A stretch of 64,000 nucleotides of DNA, from contig NZ_JANKAS010000001.1 in NCBI RefSeq assembly GCF_024622505.1, forward strand, positions 124,001-188,000, written 5' to 3'. The translations under genes were made by a program, and so were the position numbers. The DNA comes from Irregularibacter muris (GTDB lineage Bacteria > Bacillota > Clostridia > Eubacteriales > Garciellaceae). Below, piece by piece: positions 43,954 through 53,229 of the stretch; positions within the stretch are counted from its first letter, which is position 1; every line of letters starts with the position of its first letter. The notes beneath the pieces are model-generated. The model did no database searches. It was not told the DNA's origin and saw nothing but the letters and a program-made list of their open reading frames with translations.

Positions 43954-45199
43954 GGCAGATTGTAGGATTGGAGTTATAGGAGGGGGCCTTTCTGGTTTAG
44001 TAATGGCTGAAGGCCTTCAAAGAAAAGGATACCATGATGTGACCCTTCTGGAAAAAGATGTACGTCTAGGGGGAAAATTACATACAATTACTTATAAGGG
44101 AAAATCCTATGAATTAGGAGCTATTTTTGGTCTCCCTTCCTATTCAAGGCTTACAGCATTGATGGATAGATTAAATATTAAAGCAGACGGACCTCAATTA
44201 TCTCGGACCAATTATAATGCTGAGGGCAAAAAAATAATGCCCATACCTAGGAAGGATTTACATGGATTTGTAGAGGAACTAAAACGGTTGCCTCAAGTGC
44301 TGGATGGATATGAATCCCTGAAAAGTCCAAAGATTAAAGATATAGAACCTGCACTGATGCTCCCCTTTTCTAAATGGTGTGATATGCATTGTTTTAATGT
44401 TTTAAAAACTGTCTATCTCCATTATTTTACTATCTTTGGGCTGGGAGATATTGAGGAAGTTCCTGCTTTATATGTCCTCAGAATCTTGAATGATGAGCAT
44501 TTAATGTCTTTTATGGAAATTCCACAATTCTATACATGGAAAAGAGGAGTTTCTATATTGGCTGAAAGTTTAGGCAGTAGGATTAAAGACATTCGATTAG
44601 GGCAGAAAGTGACGGATATCACCCTATCTGATGATGATACCTTGTGGGTAAGGACACCCTTTGAAAAAATTCAATTTGATCAGGTGATTATAACAGCACC
44701 ACTAGATAACTTTTCTCAGTTGGACTTATGGGATGAAGAAATGAAGAACTATTTACAAAGCATAAAGTATCAAAATTTTAATGTATATTCTTTTATTGTA
44801 GAGAATGTTCCTAAGGGCTGTGGTTGTATATTAGAAAATTTATCCCTCAGTAGGCGGGGACATATTACCATATGGGACTCTAGATGGAATACTTCTCATC
44901 AAGAGGGGATGGTCATTCTTTATGCATATAGTCCTCTTCATAGCTATAAGTCATCTCCCTTAGATAAGATAAAGGATGATCTGGCAAGATTAAAAATAAA
45001 AAAACCAAGATTATATCAAGTGAAACAATGGAAACATTGTCCCTATTTAGATACTCATGTTTTGCAGCAAGGATTCTATGAAAAAATGGATGCTATGCAA
45101 GGAAAAAACAATATATTTTTAGCGGGAGAAATTATGAGTATGCTCTCTATAGAAAATTGTATTAAGTATTCGGAATATTTATTAGAGGAGTTTTTTTAA
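43946..45199 (+). CDS. FAD-dependent amine-oxidase-like oxidoreductase
   Basis: Protein of 417 residues. The N-terminal Rossmann motif GVIGGGLSGLVMAEGLQ is followed by LLEKDVRLGGKLHTITYKGK and YELGAIFGLPSYS, as in flavin amine oxidases and phytoene-desaturase-like enzymes; the C-terminus has NIFLAGEIMSMLSIENCI, which closes the FAD site. There is no signal peptide or membrane segment. ATG 43946 lies inside the end of the integrase-like gene, with GAGGTG upstream; GTG 43937 is less likely. The substrate is unknown. A strong terminator follows. Confidence 0.8.
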   Translation: MNKADCRIGVIGGGLSGLVMAEGLQRKGYHDVTLLEKDVRLGGKLHTITYKGKSYELGAIFGLPSYSRLTALMDRLNIKADGPQLSRTNYNAEGKKIMPIPRKDLHGFVEELKRLPQVLDGYESLKSPKIKDIEPALMLPFSKWCDMHCFNVLKTVYLHYFTIFGLGDIEEVPALYVLRILNDEHLMSFMEIPQFYTWKRGVSILAESLGSRIKDIRLGQKVTDITLSDDDTLWVRTPFEKIQFDQVIITAPLDNFSQLDLWDEEMKNYLQSIKYQNFNVYSFIVENVPKGCGCILENLSLSRRGHITIWDSRWNTSHQEGMVILYAYSPLHSYKSSPLDKIKDDLARLKIKKPRLYQVKQWKHCPYLDTHVLQQGFYEKMDAMQGKNNIFLAGEIMSMLSIENCIKYSEYLLEEFF

Positions 45200-45212
45200 C
45201 AAAATATATCGT

Positions 45213-45250
45213 AAAATCTTCCTAAGCATGATGCTTAGGAAGATTTTTTA
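45213..45250 (+). terminator. Terminator after the oxidoreductase
   Basis: AAAATCTTCCTAAGCAT (45213-45229) and its perfect complement (45231-45247) form a long stem ending in a T-run. Confidence 0.85.
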
Positions 45251-45642
45251 TTCTTTCTATTAAGAATTTTACTCATTTTGATAATTATTTTACCTTTGAG
45301 ACTTGTTAACATTATTTTTCCATATAACGTCTGCAGGTTTAGTTAAAAGAGACATGTTTAAAGAAATAGTGTAATGATAACTTGAAAGATAATCAGTGTA
45401 AGGATTGGGATTTAAAGGCTTTGAAATTTTGACAGATTTTTCTATTTTATTTAAAATAATATTGACATAATAATAACAATATCTAAAAGCTATTTTGTAT
45501 CTAGCTACTCTATCACAATAATATTTACTTTTCAATGGGAGAAGGTATTTATTCTATGCAGTATAGAGAGGTGGTGGAAAAATTCCTTAATTAATGATTT
45601 ATAGCTATACAGGCAATATATTGTTTGTGAAGGGGGGATTTT
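45251..45642. other. Gene-free stretch
   Basis: AT-rich DNA. A minus-strand frame 45290-45535 lacks a ribosome site and normal composition. TTGACA-like sequences occur near 45424 and 45459 but without convincing -10 boxes at the right distance. AAGGGGGGA at the end serves the next gene. Confidence 0.5.
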
Positions 45643-46653
45643 ATGTTTACATTTAATTATGCAGAGGGAGCAACTTTATTTTCTGCCTGGGGAATGTGGT
45701 TTGTAGTTTTTGCTGTTTTATTTCTGTTTAATGAATTTTCCAGAAGATCAAAAATAGGTGCGTTTATCAGCTTTATATTGCTACCGATATTTTTATCTAT
45801 ACTTTGGTTTACAGTTTTAAAAGAAAAAACTTATACCGATTGGTTCCACTTGGCAAAAGTTTATTCTGCTACAGCAGGATGTATTGGTTTCTGGGCCATA
45901 AGACATTATAAGAAAAGAGATAAAAATACAGGAAAAGTTTTATGGAGTCTTTCAGAAAAAAAGTTTGCCCTTATTTTTCCACCGCTTATTCTTGCCATTA
46001 ATATTATAGAAGCTGTAGCTCGTGATTTTCAAATAGGGAATCTTGGACTTATGAAAGAATTCTTTGAAGGCGAAATCATGATGAGTGGGGCATGGAATTA
46101 CATGAATGGAATTGCGGGGATACTTAATATTATAACCATTACTGGATGGTTTGGAATTGTTATTCGAAAGAAAACTGCCAAGGATAAAAGTATGGATATG
46201 CTATGGCCGGATATGATGTGGTTTTGGATAATTGCCTATGATTTGTGGAATTTTGCATATACTTATAATTGTTTGCCCGGTCATTCATGGTATTGTGGTT
46301 TTGCATTATTATTGGCGCCCACCTTGTGTGCCTTCACATTAGGAAAGGGCGCATGGCTTCAGCATAGAGCTCATACCTTAGCTATTTGGTGCATGTTTGC
46401 ACAAACTTTTCCACTTTTTCAGGATCAAGGAAAGTACCAAGTCATGTCAACATATAATCCTGATATTTACTTTGTAGTAAGTTTTGCTGCTTTAATTGCG
46501 AATATCGCCGTGTTTGCATACATGATTTATAAGGTGATGGCTACAAAAAGAAATCCCTATATGGGAGAATTATATATTGATTTACCAAAATATCAAAGGG
46601 TTAAAGCCCTTGGAGAAGCTTCCATACTTGATATTGAAACTTCCCATCAGTAA
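45643..46653 (+). CDS. DUF5692-like multi-pass membrane protein
   Basis: Protein of 336 residues with about nine hydrophobic segments and many Trp (WGMWFVVFAVLFLFNEFSRR, MLWPDMMWFWIIAYDLWNFA, HSWYCGFALLLAPTLCAF). It fits the family I recall as DUF5692, of unknown function. ATG 45643 follows AAGGGGGGATTTT. It forms its own unit, closed by a hairpin at 46665. A link with the oxidoreductase upstream is only positional. Confidence 0.65.
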   Translation: MFTFNYAEGATLFSAWGMWFVVFAVLFLFNEFSRRSKIGAFISFILLPIFLSILWFTVLKEKTYTDWFHLAKVYSATAGCIGFWAIRHYKKRDKNTGKVLWSLSEKKFALIFPPLILAINIIEAVARDFQIGNLGLMKEFFEGEIMMSGAWNYMNGIAGILNIITITGWFGIVIRKKTAKDKSMDMLWPDMMWFWIIAYDLWNFAYTYNCLPGHSWYCGFALLLAPTLCAFTLGKGAWLQHRAHTLAIWCMFAQTFPLFQDQGKYQVMSTYNPDIYFVVSFAALIANIAVFAYMIYKVMATKRNPYMGELYIDLPKYQRVKALGEASILDIETSHQ

Positions 46654-46664
46654 AACAAAAAATT

Positions 46665-46696
46665 TACCCCTCACCAATCTTGGGGAGGGGTATTTA
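46665..46696 (+). terminator. Terminator after the DUF5692 gene
   Basis: TACCCCTC (46665-46672) and GAGGGGTA (46685-46692) with a 12-base loop, then TTTAT. Confidence 0.65.
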
Positions 46697-47086
46697 TCGT
46701 GTAATCAATCTCTAAATAATGAGAGTATAGATTTGCTTAATTCTTTGGGTTATTTTACATTTAGGATAGATTTACACAAATAATATAATGAAATCTAGAA
46801 GTATAACGAAATTAATCTCTATAGGGAAATAAGGAAAAATTTTAATAAAAGATACGCAATGCGGTTACTAAGGGGATGAAAACTGTCGCAATTCATGAAG
46901 GGGTATAGTTCTAAAGCAATTATGAAATCTTCTTTTTAACTTTTTTTAATTGTAAACTATACTTGAAACAATTAATACTCAAATCACGGAATATCAATAC
47001 CTTCAAATCTTTGACAGCCTTTTTTATTGTCGATACAATGGATTTGACAAAACAATAACAATGAATTTAAGGGGAGGGTGTAAAGG
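46697..47086 (+). other. Gene-free stretch before hypB
   Basis: No intact gene. One short open stretch (about 46851-46909) reads IRNAVTKGMKTVAIHEGV before TAG and may be a coding remnant. The promoter of hypB lies near the end of this stretch. Confidence 0.4.
47011..47039 (+). promoter_or_regulatory. Promoter of the hypB operon
   Basis: TTGACA (47011-47016), a 17-base spacer and TACAAT (47034-47039), about 48 bases before the hypB start. Confidence 0.8.
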
Positions 47087-47758
47087 ATGGAAAATTTTAA
47101 GGTCATAGAAATTAAGCAAAGCGTATTTGAGGATAACAATAAACAAGCAGAGCTTTTAAGGCAAAGACTTAAAAAGGATAAAACTTTTTTATTAAATTTG
47201 ATGTCATCTCCAGGATCAGGTAAGACCAGCACGGTTTTAAGAACTATTGAAGCTTTACAAAAAGAAATAAACATCGGCGTTTTAGAAGCAGATATTGATT
47301 CGGATGTAGATGCCAATGCCGTTTATAAAACCGGGACAAAAGTCATTCAGTTACATACAGGAGGTATGTGTCATTTAGATGCGGATATGACAAAACAAGG
47401 GATAGACCAATTGGGAATAGAGGGGATTGATTTTGCGATTTTAGAAAATGTAGGGAATTTAGTATGTCCCGCTGAATTTGATACTGGTGCATCTAAAAAT
47501 GCTATGATTTTAAGTGTGCCAGAAGGGGATGACAAGCCCTTAAAATATCCTTTAATGTTTTCCCAAGTAGATATATTGCTCATTAATAAGATTGATGTCT
47601 TAGATTATTTTGATTTTGATATAGAGGCAGTAAAGGAGCGGGCGAAAAAACTAAATCCGGATATTGAGATTATTCCAATATCTGCAAAGACAGGAAAAGG
47701 AATAGAGGAGTGGGCAAATTGGCTTCATACTGAAATTGAAAAATGGCAAGAAGACTAA
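47087..47758 (+). CDS. hypB: Hydrogenase nickel incorporation GTPase HypB
   Basis: SIMIBI-class GTPase of 223 residues. P-loop SSPGSGKTS, GVLEADIDSDVDA, the metal site GGMCHLDADM, ENVGNLVCPAEFDTG with the conserved Cys, and NKIDVLDY for guanine recognition. It lacks the N-terminal His-rich nickel store found in some HypB proteins. It inserts nickel into [NiFe] hydrogenase together with HypA. ATG 47087 follows AGGGTGTAAAGG. It overlaps no gene; the flavoprotein starts 32 bases later and hypA follows that. Confidence 0.93.
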   Translation: MENFKVIEIKQSVFEDNNKQAELLRQRLKKDKTFLLNLMSSPGSGKTSTVLRTIEALQKEINIGVLEADIDSDVDANAVYKTGTKVIQLHTGGMCHLDADMTKQGIDQLGIEGIDFAILENVGNLVCPAEFDTGASKNAMILSVPEGDDKPLKYPLMFSQVDILLINKIDVLDYFDFDIEAVKERAKKLNPDIEIIPISAKTGKGIEEWANWLHTEIEKWQED

Positions 47759-47789
47759 ATATCATTCTATTCATGTAGGGGGGAAATCA

Positions 47790-50471
47790 ATGGGAAAAGA
47801 AAAAGTGCTACAACTTGCCAATCATATTGGGGGCAAAAAACATGGTTCAAAATCATCTTATACCTTTCAAGATCCAGAATATATGATTTTAGAACCTGTT
47901 GTTACAGATGAGATGGCAGAGATTGGGCTTTGTTTAGAATTCCGCAATCCTAAGAGTGCAGAAGAAATAGCTAAATTATGTGATCGATCTATAGAAGACG
48001 CTGAAAAAGTTTTGTGGGAATTGGCAGAGGCAGGGGTATGTTTTGTGAATAAAAGGGATGACGTTGATAAATACTGGTTTGATACTTGGGTGCCAGGGGT
48101 TATGGAAATGATGGCGAATAATCTAGAAAACGTTAAAAAGTATCCCCAAATTGCAGAAGCTTTTGAAGCCTATGGAAGAGTAAGAGGATCTAAGACAGCA
48201 GGTGCTTTCCCTGTGGGCAAAGGACTTATGAGAGTTATTCCTATTGAAACAGCAATTGATGGGGAGACGAGAAGGGCTTCCTATGAAGAAGTTTCAAAAT
48301 ATCTAAATGAAAGCAAGGTATTCTCGGTTTCCGATTGTGCTTGCCGTACATCTAGAGAAATTATGGGTGAAGGCTGTGGGCATTTAAAGGAAGAGATGTG
48401 TATCCAATTAGACCATGCCGCTGAATACTATATTCGTACCGGGAGAGGAAGAGCGATTACTCGAGAAGAAGCCTTTGAAATTATAAGTAAAGCTGAGGAA
48501 AATGGACTAATGCATCAAATACCTAATGTAGATGGTGTAGGAAAAACCCACGCAATCTGTAATTGCTGTGGATGTAGCTGTTTCTCTTTAAGAACAGCTA
48601 ATATGTTTTTGAACAATGATATGGTACGTTCAAATTATGTTTCACAAGTGGATGTAGAAAAATGTGTGGCTTGCGGAGAGTGTGTAGAAATATGTCCGGT
48701 TAATGCCCTGAAATTAGGACAAAAACTATGTGAAGAAGCACAAGTTATTGAGACAAGGATGGACTTACCATCTAATTCAAAATGGGGACCAGAGAAATGG
48801 AATCCTGACTATCGTATAAATAGAAAAAACGTTTTGGATAGTGGAACAAGTCCTTGCATAACCCAATGTCCAGCCCATATTCCTATTCAAGGCTATATTA
48901 AACTGGCTTCCCAAGGAAGATATGCAGAAGCTTTGGAACTGATTAAAAAGGAAAATCCTTTTCCAGCAGTATGTGGACGAATATGTCCTAGATCTTGTGA
49001 ATCTGTATGTACTAGAGGCGATGTAGATGAACCAATTGCTATTGATGAAATTAAAAAGTTTATCGCACAACAGGATTTATATGGGGATATTCGATATATA
49101 CCGAAAAAGAGGCATGATTATAAAAACAAAATTGCCATTGTAGGTGCTGGACCTTCAGGACTTTCCTGTGCATACTATTTATCAATAGATGGCTATGATG
49201 TAACGGTATTTGAAAAGCACAAAGCCCTTGGAGGTATGTTAACCCTTGGAATCCCTTCCTATCGTTTGGAAAAAGATGTGGTAAATGCGGAGATTAATAT
49301 ATTAAAGGAGTTAGGGGTTAAATTTAGAACTGGAGTAGAAGTAGGAAAGGATATTACTTTAGACCAATTAAGACAACAAGGCTATGAGGCTTTTTATCTT
49401 GCTATTGGTGCTCAAAAAGGTAGAAAATTAGGTATTGAGGAAGAAAAGGTAAAGGGAGTTATTTCAGGGGTAGACTTTCTCTTAGATGTTAGTCTAGGAA
49501 ATAATGTAGACATCAATGGAGAGGTCCTAGTAATCGGGGGAGGAAATGTTGCAATAGATGTGGCTAGAACAGCTACGAGAACTGGTGCCTCAAAGGTTGA
49601 AATGTACTGTCTAGAAAATAGAGAGGAAATGCCTGCCCTTGGAGAAGAGGTTGATGAGGCGATAGCAGAGGATATAAGGATCCATAATTCATGGGGACCA
49701 AAGCGTATTCTCTCAGAAAACGGCCAGGTTGTAGGCATGGAATTTAAAAGATGTATTTCTACTTTTGATGAAAATAGAAGGTTTACTCCAAAGTTTGATG
49801 AAAGTCAAACCAAGGTTGTAAAAGCAGATAAGATATTACTTTCCATTGGTCAGGGAATAGATTGGGGTGGACTATTGGAGGGGTCAAGGGCAGAGGTAAA
49901 TCCAAATAATATGATAAAGGTAGACCCCCATACACTACAGACTGGAGAACCAGATATATTTGCTGGTGGAGATGCAGCCACTGGACCTAAATTTGCAATA
50001 GACGCTATCGCCCTAGGCAAAGAAGCTGCTATTTCAATACACCGCTTTGTCCATCCAGGACAGGATTTACTGATTGGCAGGAATCGAAAAGAATTTAAGG
50101 CCTTTGATAAGGAAAATTTAAGGCTAGAAGGCTATGATCATATTCCAAGACAAAGAACAGAATCTGTAGAGGGAGCAAAGGCCAAAAAATCCTTTGAAGA
50201 TCTACGATCTACTTTGACGAAAGATCAAGTGAAGAAGGAAACAGAGCGATGTCTAGGCTGCGGCGCAACTGTTGTAGATCAATATATGTGTGTAGGCTGT
50301 GGTGCTTGTACAACGAGATGTAAATTTGATGCCATATCCCTTGTCAGAAAATATGATGAAGAAAATGCTTCCTTTGAGGATCTGAAGCCCATAGTTGTTA
50401 AAAACATGGTTAAGCGACAGGGAAGAATGATTGCCCATAGCATTAAAAAGACCTTCAAGAGCTCAAAATAA
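47790..50471 (+). CDS. Large iron-sulfur flavoprotein oxidoreductase (GltD-like with ferredoxin domains)
   Basis: Protein of 893 residues. Order: a winged-helix-like N-terminus; a Cys-rich region with CACRTSREIMGEGCGH and AICNCCGCSC; a ferredoxin site CVACGECVEICP (near 290); a GltD-type iron-sulfur domain CITQCPAHIP to CPRSCESVC (near 356-410); FAD motif GAGPSGLSCAYYL (near 451); NAD(P) motif GGGNVAIDVART (near 582); and a C-terminal CVGCGACTTRC (near 833). It probably moves electrons between NAD(P)H and ferredoxin-like carriers. ATG 47790 follows AGGGGGGAAA. It is flanked by hypB and hypA. Confidence 0.82.
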   Translation: MGKEKVLQLANHIGGKKHGSKSSYTFQDPEYMILEPVVTDEMAEIGLCLEFRNPKSAEEIAKLCDRSIEDAEKVLWELAEAGVCFVNKRDDVDKYWFDTWVPGVMEMMANNLENVKKYPQIAEAFEAYGRVRGSKTAGAFPVGKGLMRVIPIETAIDGETRRASYEEVSKYLNESKVFSVSDCACRTSREIMGEGCGHLKEEMCIQLDHAAEYYIRTGRGRAITREEAFEIISKAEENGLMHQIPNVDGVGKTHAICNCCGCSCFSLRTANMFLNNDMVRSNYVSQVDVEKCVACGECVEICPVNALKLGQKLCEEAQVIETRMDLPSNSKWGPEKWNPDYRINRKNVLDSGTSPCITQCPAHIPIQGYIKLASQGRYAEALELIKKENPFPAVCGRICPRSCESVCTRGDVDEPIAIDEIKKFIAQQDLYGDIRYIPKKRHDYKNKIAIVGAGPSGLSCAYYLSIDGYDVTVFEKHKALGGMLTLGIPSYRLEKDVVNAEINILKELGVKFRTGVEVGKDITLDQLRQQGYEAFYLAIGAQKGRKLGIEEEKVKGVISGVDFLLDVSLGNNVDINGEVLVIGGGNVAIDVARTATRTGASKVEMYCLENREEMPALGEEVDEAIAEDIRIHNSWGPKRILSENGQVVGMEFKRCISTFDENRRFTPKFDESQTKVVKADKILLSIGQGIDWGGLLEGSRAEVNPNNMIKVDPHTLQTGEPDIFAGGDAATGPKFAIDAIALGKEAAISIHRFVHPGQDLLIGRNRKEFKAFDKENLRLEGYDHIPRQRTESVEGAKAKKSFEDLRSTLTKDQVKKETERCLGCGATVVDQYMCVGCGACTTRCKFDAISLVRKYDEENASFEDLKPIVVKNMVKRQGRMIAHSIKKTFKSSK

Positions 50472-50506
50472 AAGAGCAAAATCAGTAGAGTATCTAGAAA
50501 AAATTA

Positions 50507-50530
50507 GGGCAGGGGAAAACCTGCCCCTAT
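50507..50530 (+). terminator. Short hairpin between the flavoprotein gene and hypA
   Basis: GGGCAGG (50507-50513) and CCTGCCC (50520-50526) with loop GGAAAA, followed by only a weak T-rich stretch. It may reduce transcription into hypA or stabilise the upstream message. Confidence 0.5.
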
Positions 50531-50562
50531 TATTTAGTATAGGAAATAGAGGTGAGGTTTAT

Positions 50563-50904
50563 TTGCATGAATTAGGAATTATGATGAATGTCGTACAAAC
50601 TGTGGAGAATTTTGCAAGGAAAAATGATCTTACTCAAATAGAGACACTGGTATTACAAATTGGAGAATTATCCTCTGTAATCCCTAGATATGCCAAAGCC
50701 TGCTATCCAGCCGCTGTAGATGGTACTATGTTACAGAATACTAAATTAAAAATGGAGATATTGCCAGGAAATTGCTTATGTAGTGATTGCAGGAGTGTGT
50801 TTAATTATCTTGACAATAAAGGAATTTGTCCTGATTGTGGTAGTAAAGAATGGGATTTACTTGGGGGAAGGGAGTTTCAAATTAAGGAGATCATTGCCTG
50901 TTAA
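50563..50904 (+). CDS. hypA: Hydrogenase nickel chaperone HypA
   Basis: Protein of 113 residues. TTG 50563 is the correct start because HypA needs His at position 2 (MHELG) for nickel binding, and AGAGGTGAGG lies six bases upstream; the frame opens much earlier. Zinc-site Cys pairs are CLCSDC and CPDCGS. With HypB it delivers nickel to a [NiFe] enzyme, none of which is encoded in the window. Confidence 0.92.
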   Translation: MHELGIMMNVVQTVENFARKNDLTQIETLVLQIGELSSVIPRYAKACYPAAVDGTMLQNTKLKMEILPGNCLCSDCRSVFNYLDNKGICPDCGSKEWDLLGGREFQIKEIIAC

Positions 50905-50948
50905 GAATATCAATTCCCAGGAGTAATAATAAGCCAGTTCTCAATATG

Positions 50949-51027
50949 AATAAAAATTCAAGAGGTTTTGTTGAATTTTTATTGTACAAAGATAGAGGGG
51001 ATAAAAATCTAGAAATTTATCCCCTAA
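50949..51027. terminator. Two tandem hairpins between convergent genes
   Basis: AATAAAAATTCA with TGAATTTTTATT (50949-50983) and AGGGGATAAA with TTTATCCCCT (50996-51025). A- and T-runs on both sides allow termination of hypA and of the convergent H-cluster gene. Confidence 0.75.
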
Positions 51028-51046
51028 TAAAATGAGAATTTTTGAT

Positions 51047-52420
51047 TTACTCCCTTGTTAACAATTTTACCATCATCTCATTTTCCATTATACCCTCTAG
51101 ATCAGATATGCCAAAGTTCTCCAATATCTTCATAATATTTTTATTATCAAAAGGAGTTAATATATAGGATTCCTCTCCAAATTCATTCACATTCTTTGTG
51201 GCAACATCTACATCAATGTTTGTTCTTGGACCACCGACGCAACCACCAGCACAGCCCATGCCTTCAATAAAGTTAGCATCTACGTCTTTACCATTGCGAA
51301 GATCCTCCAGTATATTTTTACATTCCTTTACTCCATCCACTTTTTTTGCTCTTAGTTTTATGACTCTTGTAGGTTCAAGGCGATTAACGGCGGTTTTAAC
51401 AGCAAAACTTACCCCGCCAGTTCTAGCATAAAGTCTTCCCCCTAAAGAAGCTTGGTCAATATCGTCTGGGACCAAATCCTTTAAATTTATTTTTAAAGCT
51501 TCAAATACTTCTTTTAGTTCTCTAAAATTAATGACAAAATCGATAGCACCTTCCAAATCCGGTTCTTTTACCTCTCCTTTTTTAGCTATACAGGGGGAAA
51601 TAAATACAACCTTGGCATTTCGATATAGACTTTTTAAAACTCTTCCAGAGGCAATCATAGGGGATACCGAGGGAGACATTTTTTTGTAAAGATCAGGATA
51701 GCTTTTTTTTACCATATTAAACCAAACAGGGCAACAACAGCTGGTTAAAAAGAAATCTTCTTTGCTTTTTACTAGTTTATTAAACTCAAAGGCTTCTTTT
51801 ATAGTTAAAATATCTGCAAATAGAGCTACTTCAACCATATCAGTAAAGCCCATTAACTTTAGGGCTGTTCTTAACTGACCCATACTAAGATCATCACCGA
51901 ATTGACCGACTATTGCCGGTGCTACAGCGGCATAGACAGGTGTATTTTTATCCTTTAATAGATCAATGAGGGGAATGAATTCGATTTTATCCGCTATAGC
52001 TCCAAAATCCCATTGGGAAACGCCATAGCCACAACTTAGGCATTTATTATCAATGATGATAGGCTCATTATTTCTTCTATATATAGGGTCCTCATATTTA
52101 CATCTCCCATTGCAATGTTTGTCGCTCTCATGGGGATTTTCAACATTTGCAGCAATTGGGGGAGAAATCTTTTTCGATTTTATATCGGATAGTTCACTAC
52201 TAAATTCTGTATCACCCCGAGGGTCTAGACCCATGCAAATCCTCATATGATTTCTAATCAAGGACATATCCTTATCCTTAAACTCGTACTTGTTTTGAAT
52301 ATGGGCAGCTAAGTTTTCTAAATCAGAATTGTTTTGAATACCTTCATTCCAAAAGCTTTGAACCAACTCTCTAAAAATATCCATACGTTTTTCCTGAAAA
52401 ATTTCACGGTTCTCCGTCAA
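51047..52420 (-). CDS. Iron hydrogenase large-subunit-like H-cluster protein
   Basis: Protein of about 457 residues. After an N-terminal helical region comes a Cys-rich stretch (CNGRCKYEDP, DNKCLSCGYG), then the three H-cluster motifs: FFLTSCCCPVWFN, VFISPCIAKKGEV and FIEGMGCAGGCVGG. All four cluster Cys are present, but the second motif has Ser before Pro-Cys where true hydrogenases have Met, and only the minimal iron-sulfur domains are kept. It may be a sensory or divergent [FeFe] hydrogenase rather than a main hydrogen producer. TTG 52420 follows GAGGTG by six bases; ATG 52453 has no ribosome site. Confidence 0.82.
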   Translation of the reverse strand: MTENREIFQEKRMDIFRELVQSFWNEGIQNNSDLENLAAHIQNKYEFKDKDMSLIRNHMRICMGLDPRGDTEFSSELSDIKSKKISPPIAANVENPHESDKHCNGRCKYEDPIYRRNNEPIIIDNKCLSCGYGVSQWDFGAIADKIEFIPLIDLLKDKNTPVYAAVAPAIVGQFGDDLSMGQLRTALKLMGFTDMVEVALFADILTIKEAFEFNKLVKSKEDFFLTSCCCPVWFNMVKKSYPDLYKKMSPSVSPMIASGRVLKSLYRNAKVVFISPCIAKKGEVKEPDLEGAIDFVINFRELKEVFEALKINLKDLVPDDIDQASLGGRLYARTGGVSFAVKTAVNRLEPTRVIKLRAKKVDGVKECKNILEDLRNGKDVDANFIEGMGCAGGCVGGPRTNIDVDVATKNVNEFGEESYILTPFDNKNIMKILENFGISDLEGIMENEMMVKLLTRE

Positions 52421-52497
52421 TGACAACACCTCAATTATATGTTCTATGTGCATTTATTTTTGCCTTATATTGAAAAAATATGTAATTGTCTTTTATA

Positions 52498-52534
52498 TTT
52501 TAAAAGGGATAGCCTTCTGCTACCCCTTTTAAAA
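52498..52534. terminator. Terminator after the cupin gene
   Basis: TTTTAAAAGGGATAGC and GCTACCCCTTTTAAAA form a 16-base stem with one mismatch around CTTCT; oriented for the minus-strand cupin gene. Confidence 0.7.
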
Positions 52535-52553
52535 CAGGGCTTAATGATATTTA

Positions 52554-53090
52554 CTAATGATGGTGTTCCTCTGCATCTTCCTTGGTTTGATGAACTGTGC
52601 CGTGGGGATGCTCAGGTGGTGCATAAATAGAGTATAGCTTAATGGGCACACAACCTGTATTGATTACATTGTGCCATTTGCCAGCAGGTATAAATATAGC
52701 ATCATCCTCAGAGAACCTTGATTGAAAATTCAAGTTATTTTTGCGGTTTCCCATTTTAACTATGCCCTGACCTTGCTCAATACGAATAAATTGATCTACA
52801 TCAGGATGCATTTCTAGACCTATATCTTCACCAACACGAATACTCATCAAGGTAAGCTGCAAATGCTTTCCTGTCCACAAGGTAAGACGGAAATTATCAT
52901 TTCGTATGGCAGCCTCTTCAATATTAAGAACAAAGGGCATAGGACCATAGTCTTTTAATGCAGGACATTTTTCCCGATGATTTGGACAATGCATTGGTGG
53001 ATACATCCAGTGGGGATAGATCATGCAATTACAATGCATAGGTATATTCATAGGGTTATGGTTAGAATTAGGTTGATAAGGATTATACAT
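52554..53090 (-). CDS. Cupin-domain protein with Met/His/Cys-rich N-terminus
   Basis: Protein of 178 residues. Residues about 1-45 are rich in Pro, Met, His and Cys (NIPMHCNCMIYPHWMYPPMH), a possible metal-binding or coat-like arm. Residues about 60-165 form a cupin: GEDIGLEMHPDVDQFIRIEQ, then FIPAGKWHNVINTG. The metal-site residues read HxDxDQ/E and H. The C-terminus ends in HHH. ATG 53090 follows GGAGTGG; an upstream ATG at 53108 lies before that site. The function is unknown; similar proteins are common in spore formers. Confidence 0.75.
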   Translation of the reverse strand: MYNPYQPNSNHNPMNIPMHCNCMIYPHWMYPPMHCPNHREKCPALKDYGPMPFVLNIEEAAIRNDNFRLTLWTGKHLQLTLMSIRVGEDIGLEMHPDVDQFIRIEQGQGIVKMGNRKNNLNFQSRFSEDDAIFIPAGKWHNVINTGCVPIKLYSIYAPPEHPHGTVHQTKEDAEEHHH

Positions 53091-53200
53091 ATCTTCCACT
53101 CCTTTCATATATTTCTATAATAATATATGAATCCTATTTAAGAGAAGTGATTTTCTTTGTAAAAAGACTGTTTAATGGAAGAGAATATCCTTTCTAAAAC

Positions 53201-53229
53201 TTGACAATCTAATAAGGAAATGCTAGTAT
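53201..53229 (+). promoter_or_regulatory. Promoter of the cold shock gene
   Basis: TTGACA (53201-53206), a 17-base spacer and TAGTAT (53224-53229). The implied leader of about 140 bases is long, as usual for cold shock genes whose mRNA leaders respond to temperature. Confidence 0.75.

Noticed and set aside
45290-45535. 81-codon minus-strand frame in a gene-free region
   Set aside because: TTG start without a ribosome site, composition skewed to Tyr, Asn and Lys as expected of AT-rich non-coding DNA, and no recognisable motif.
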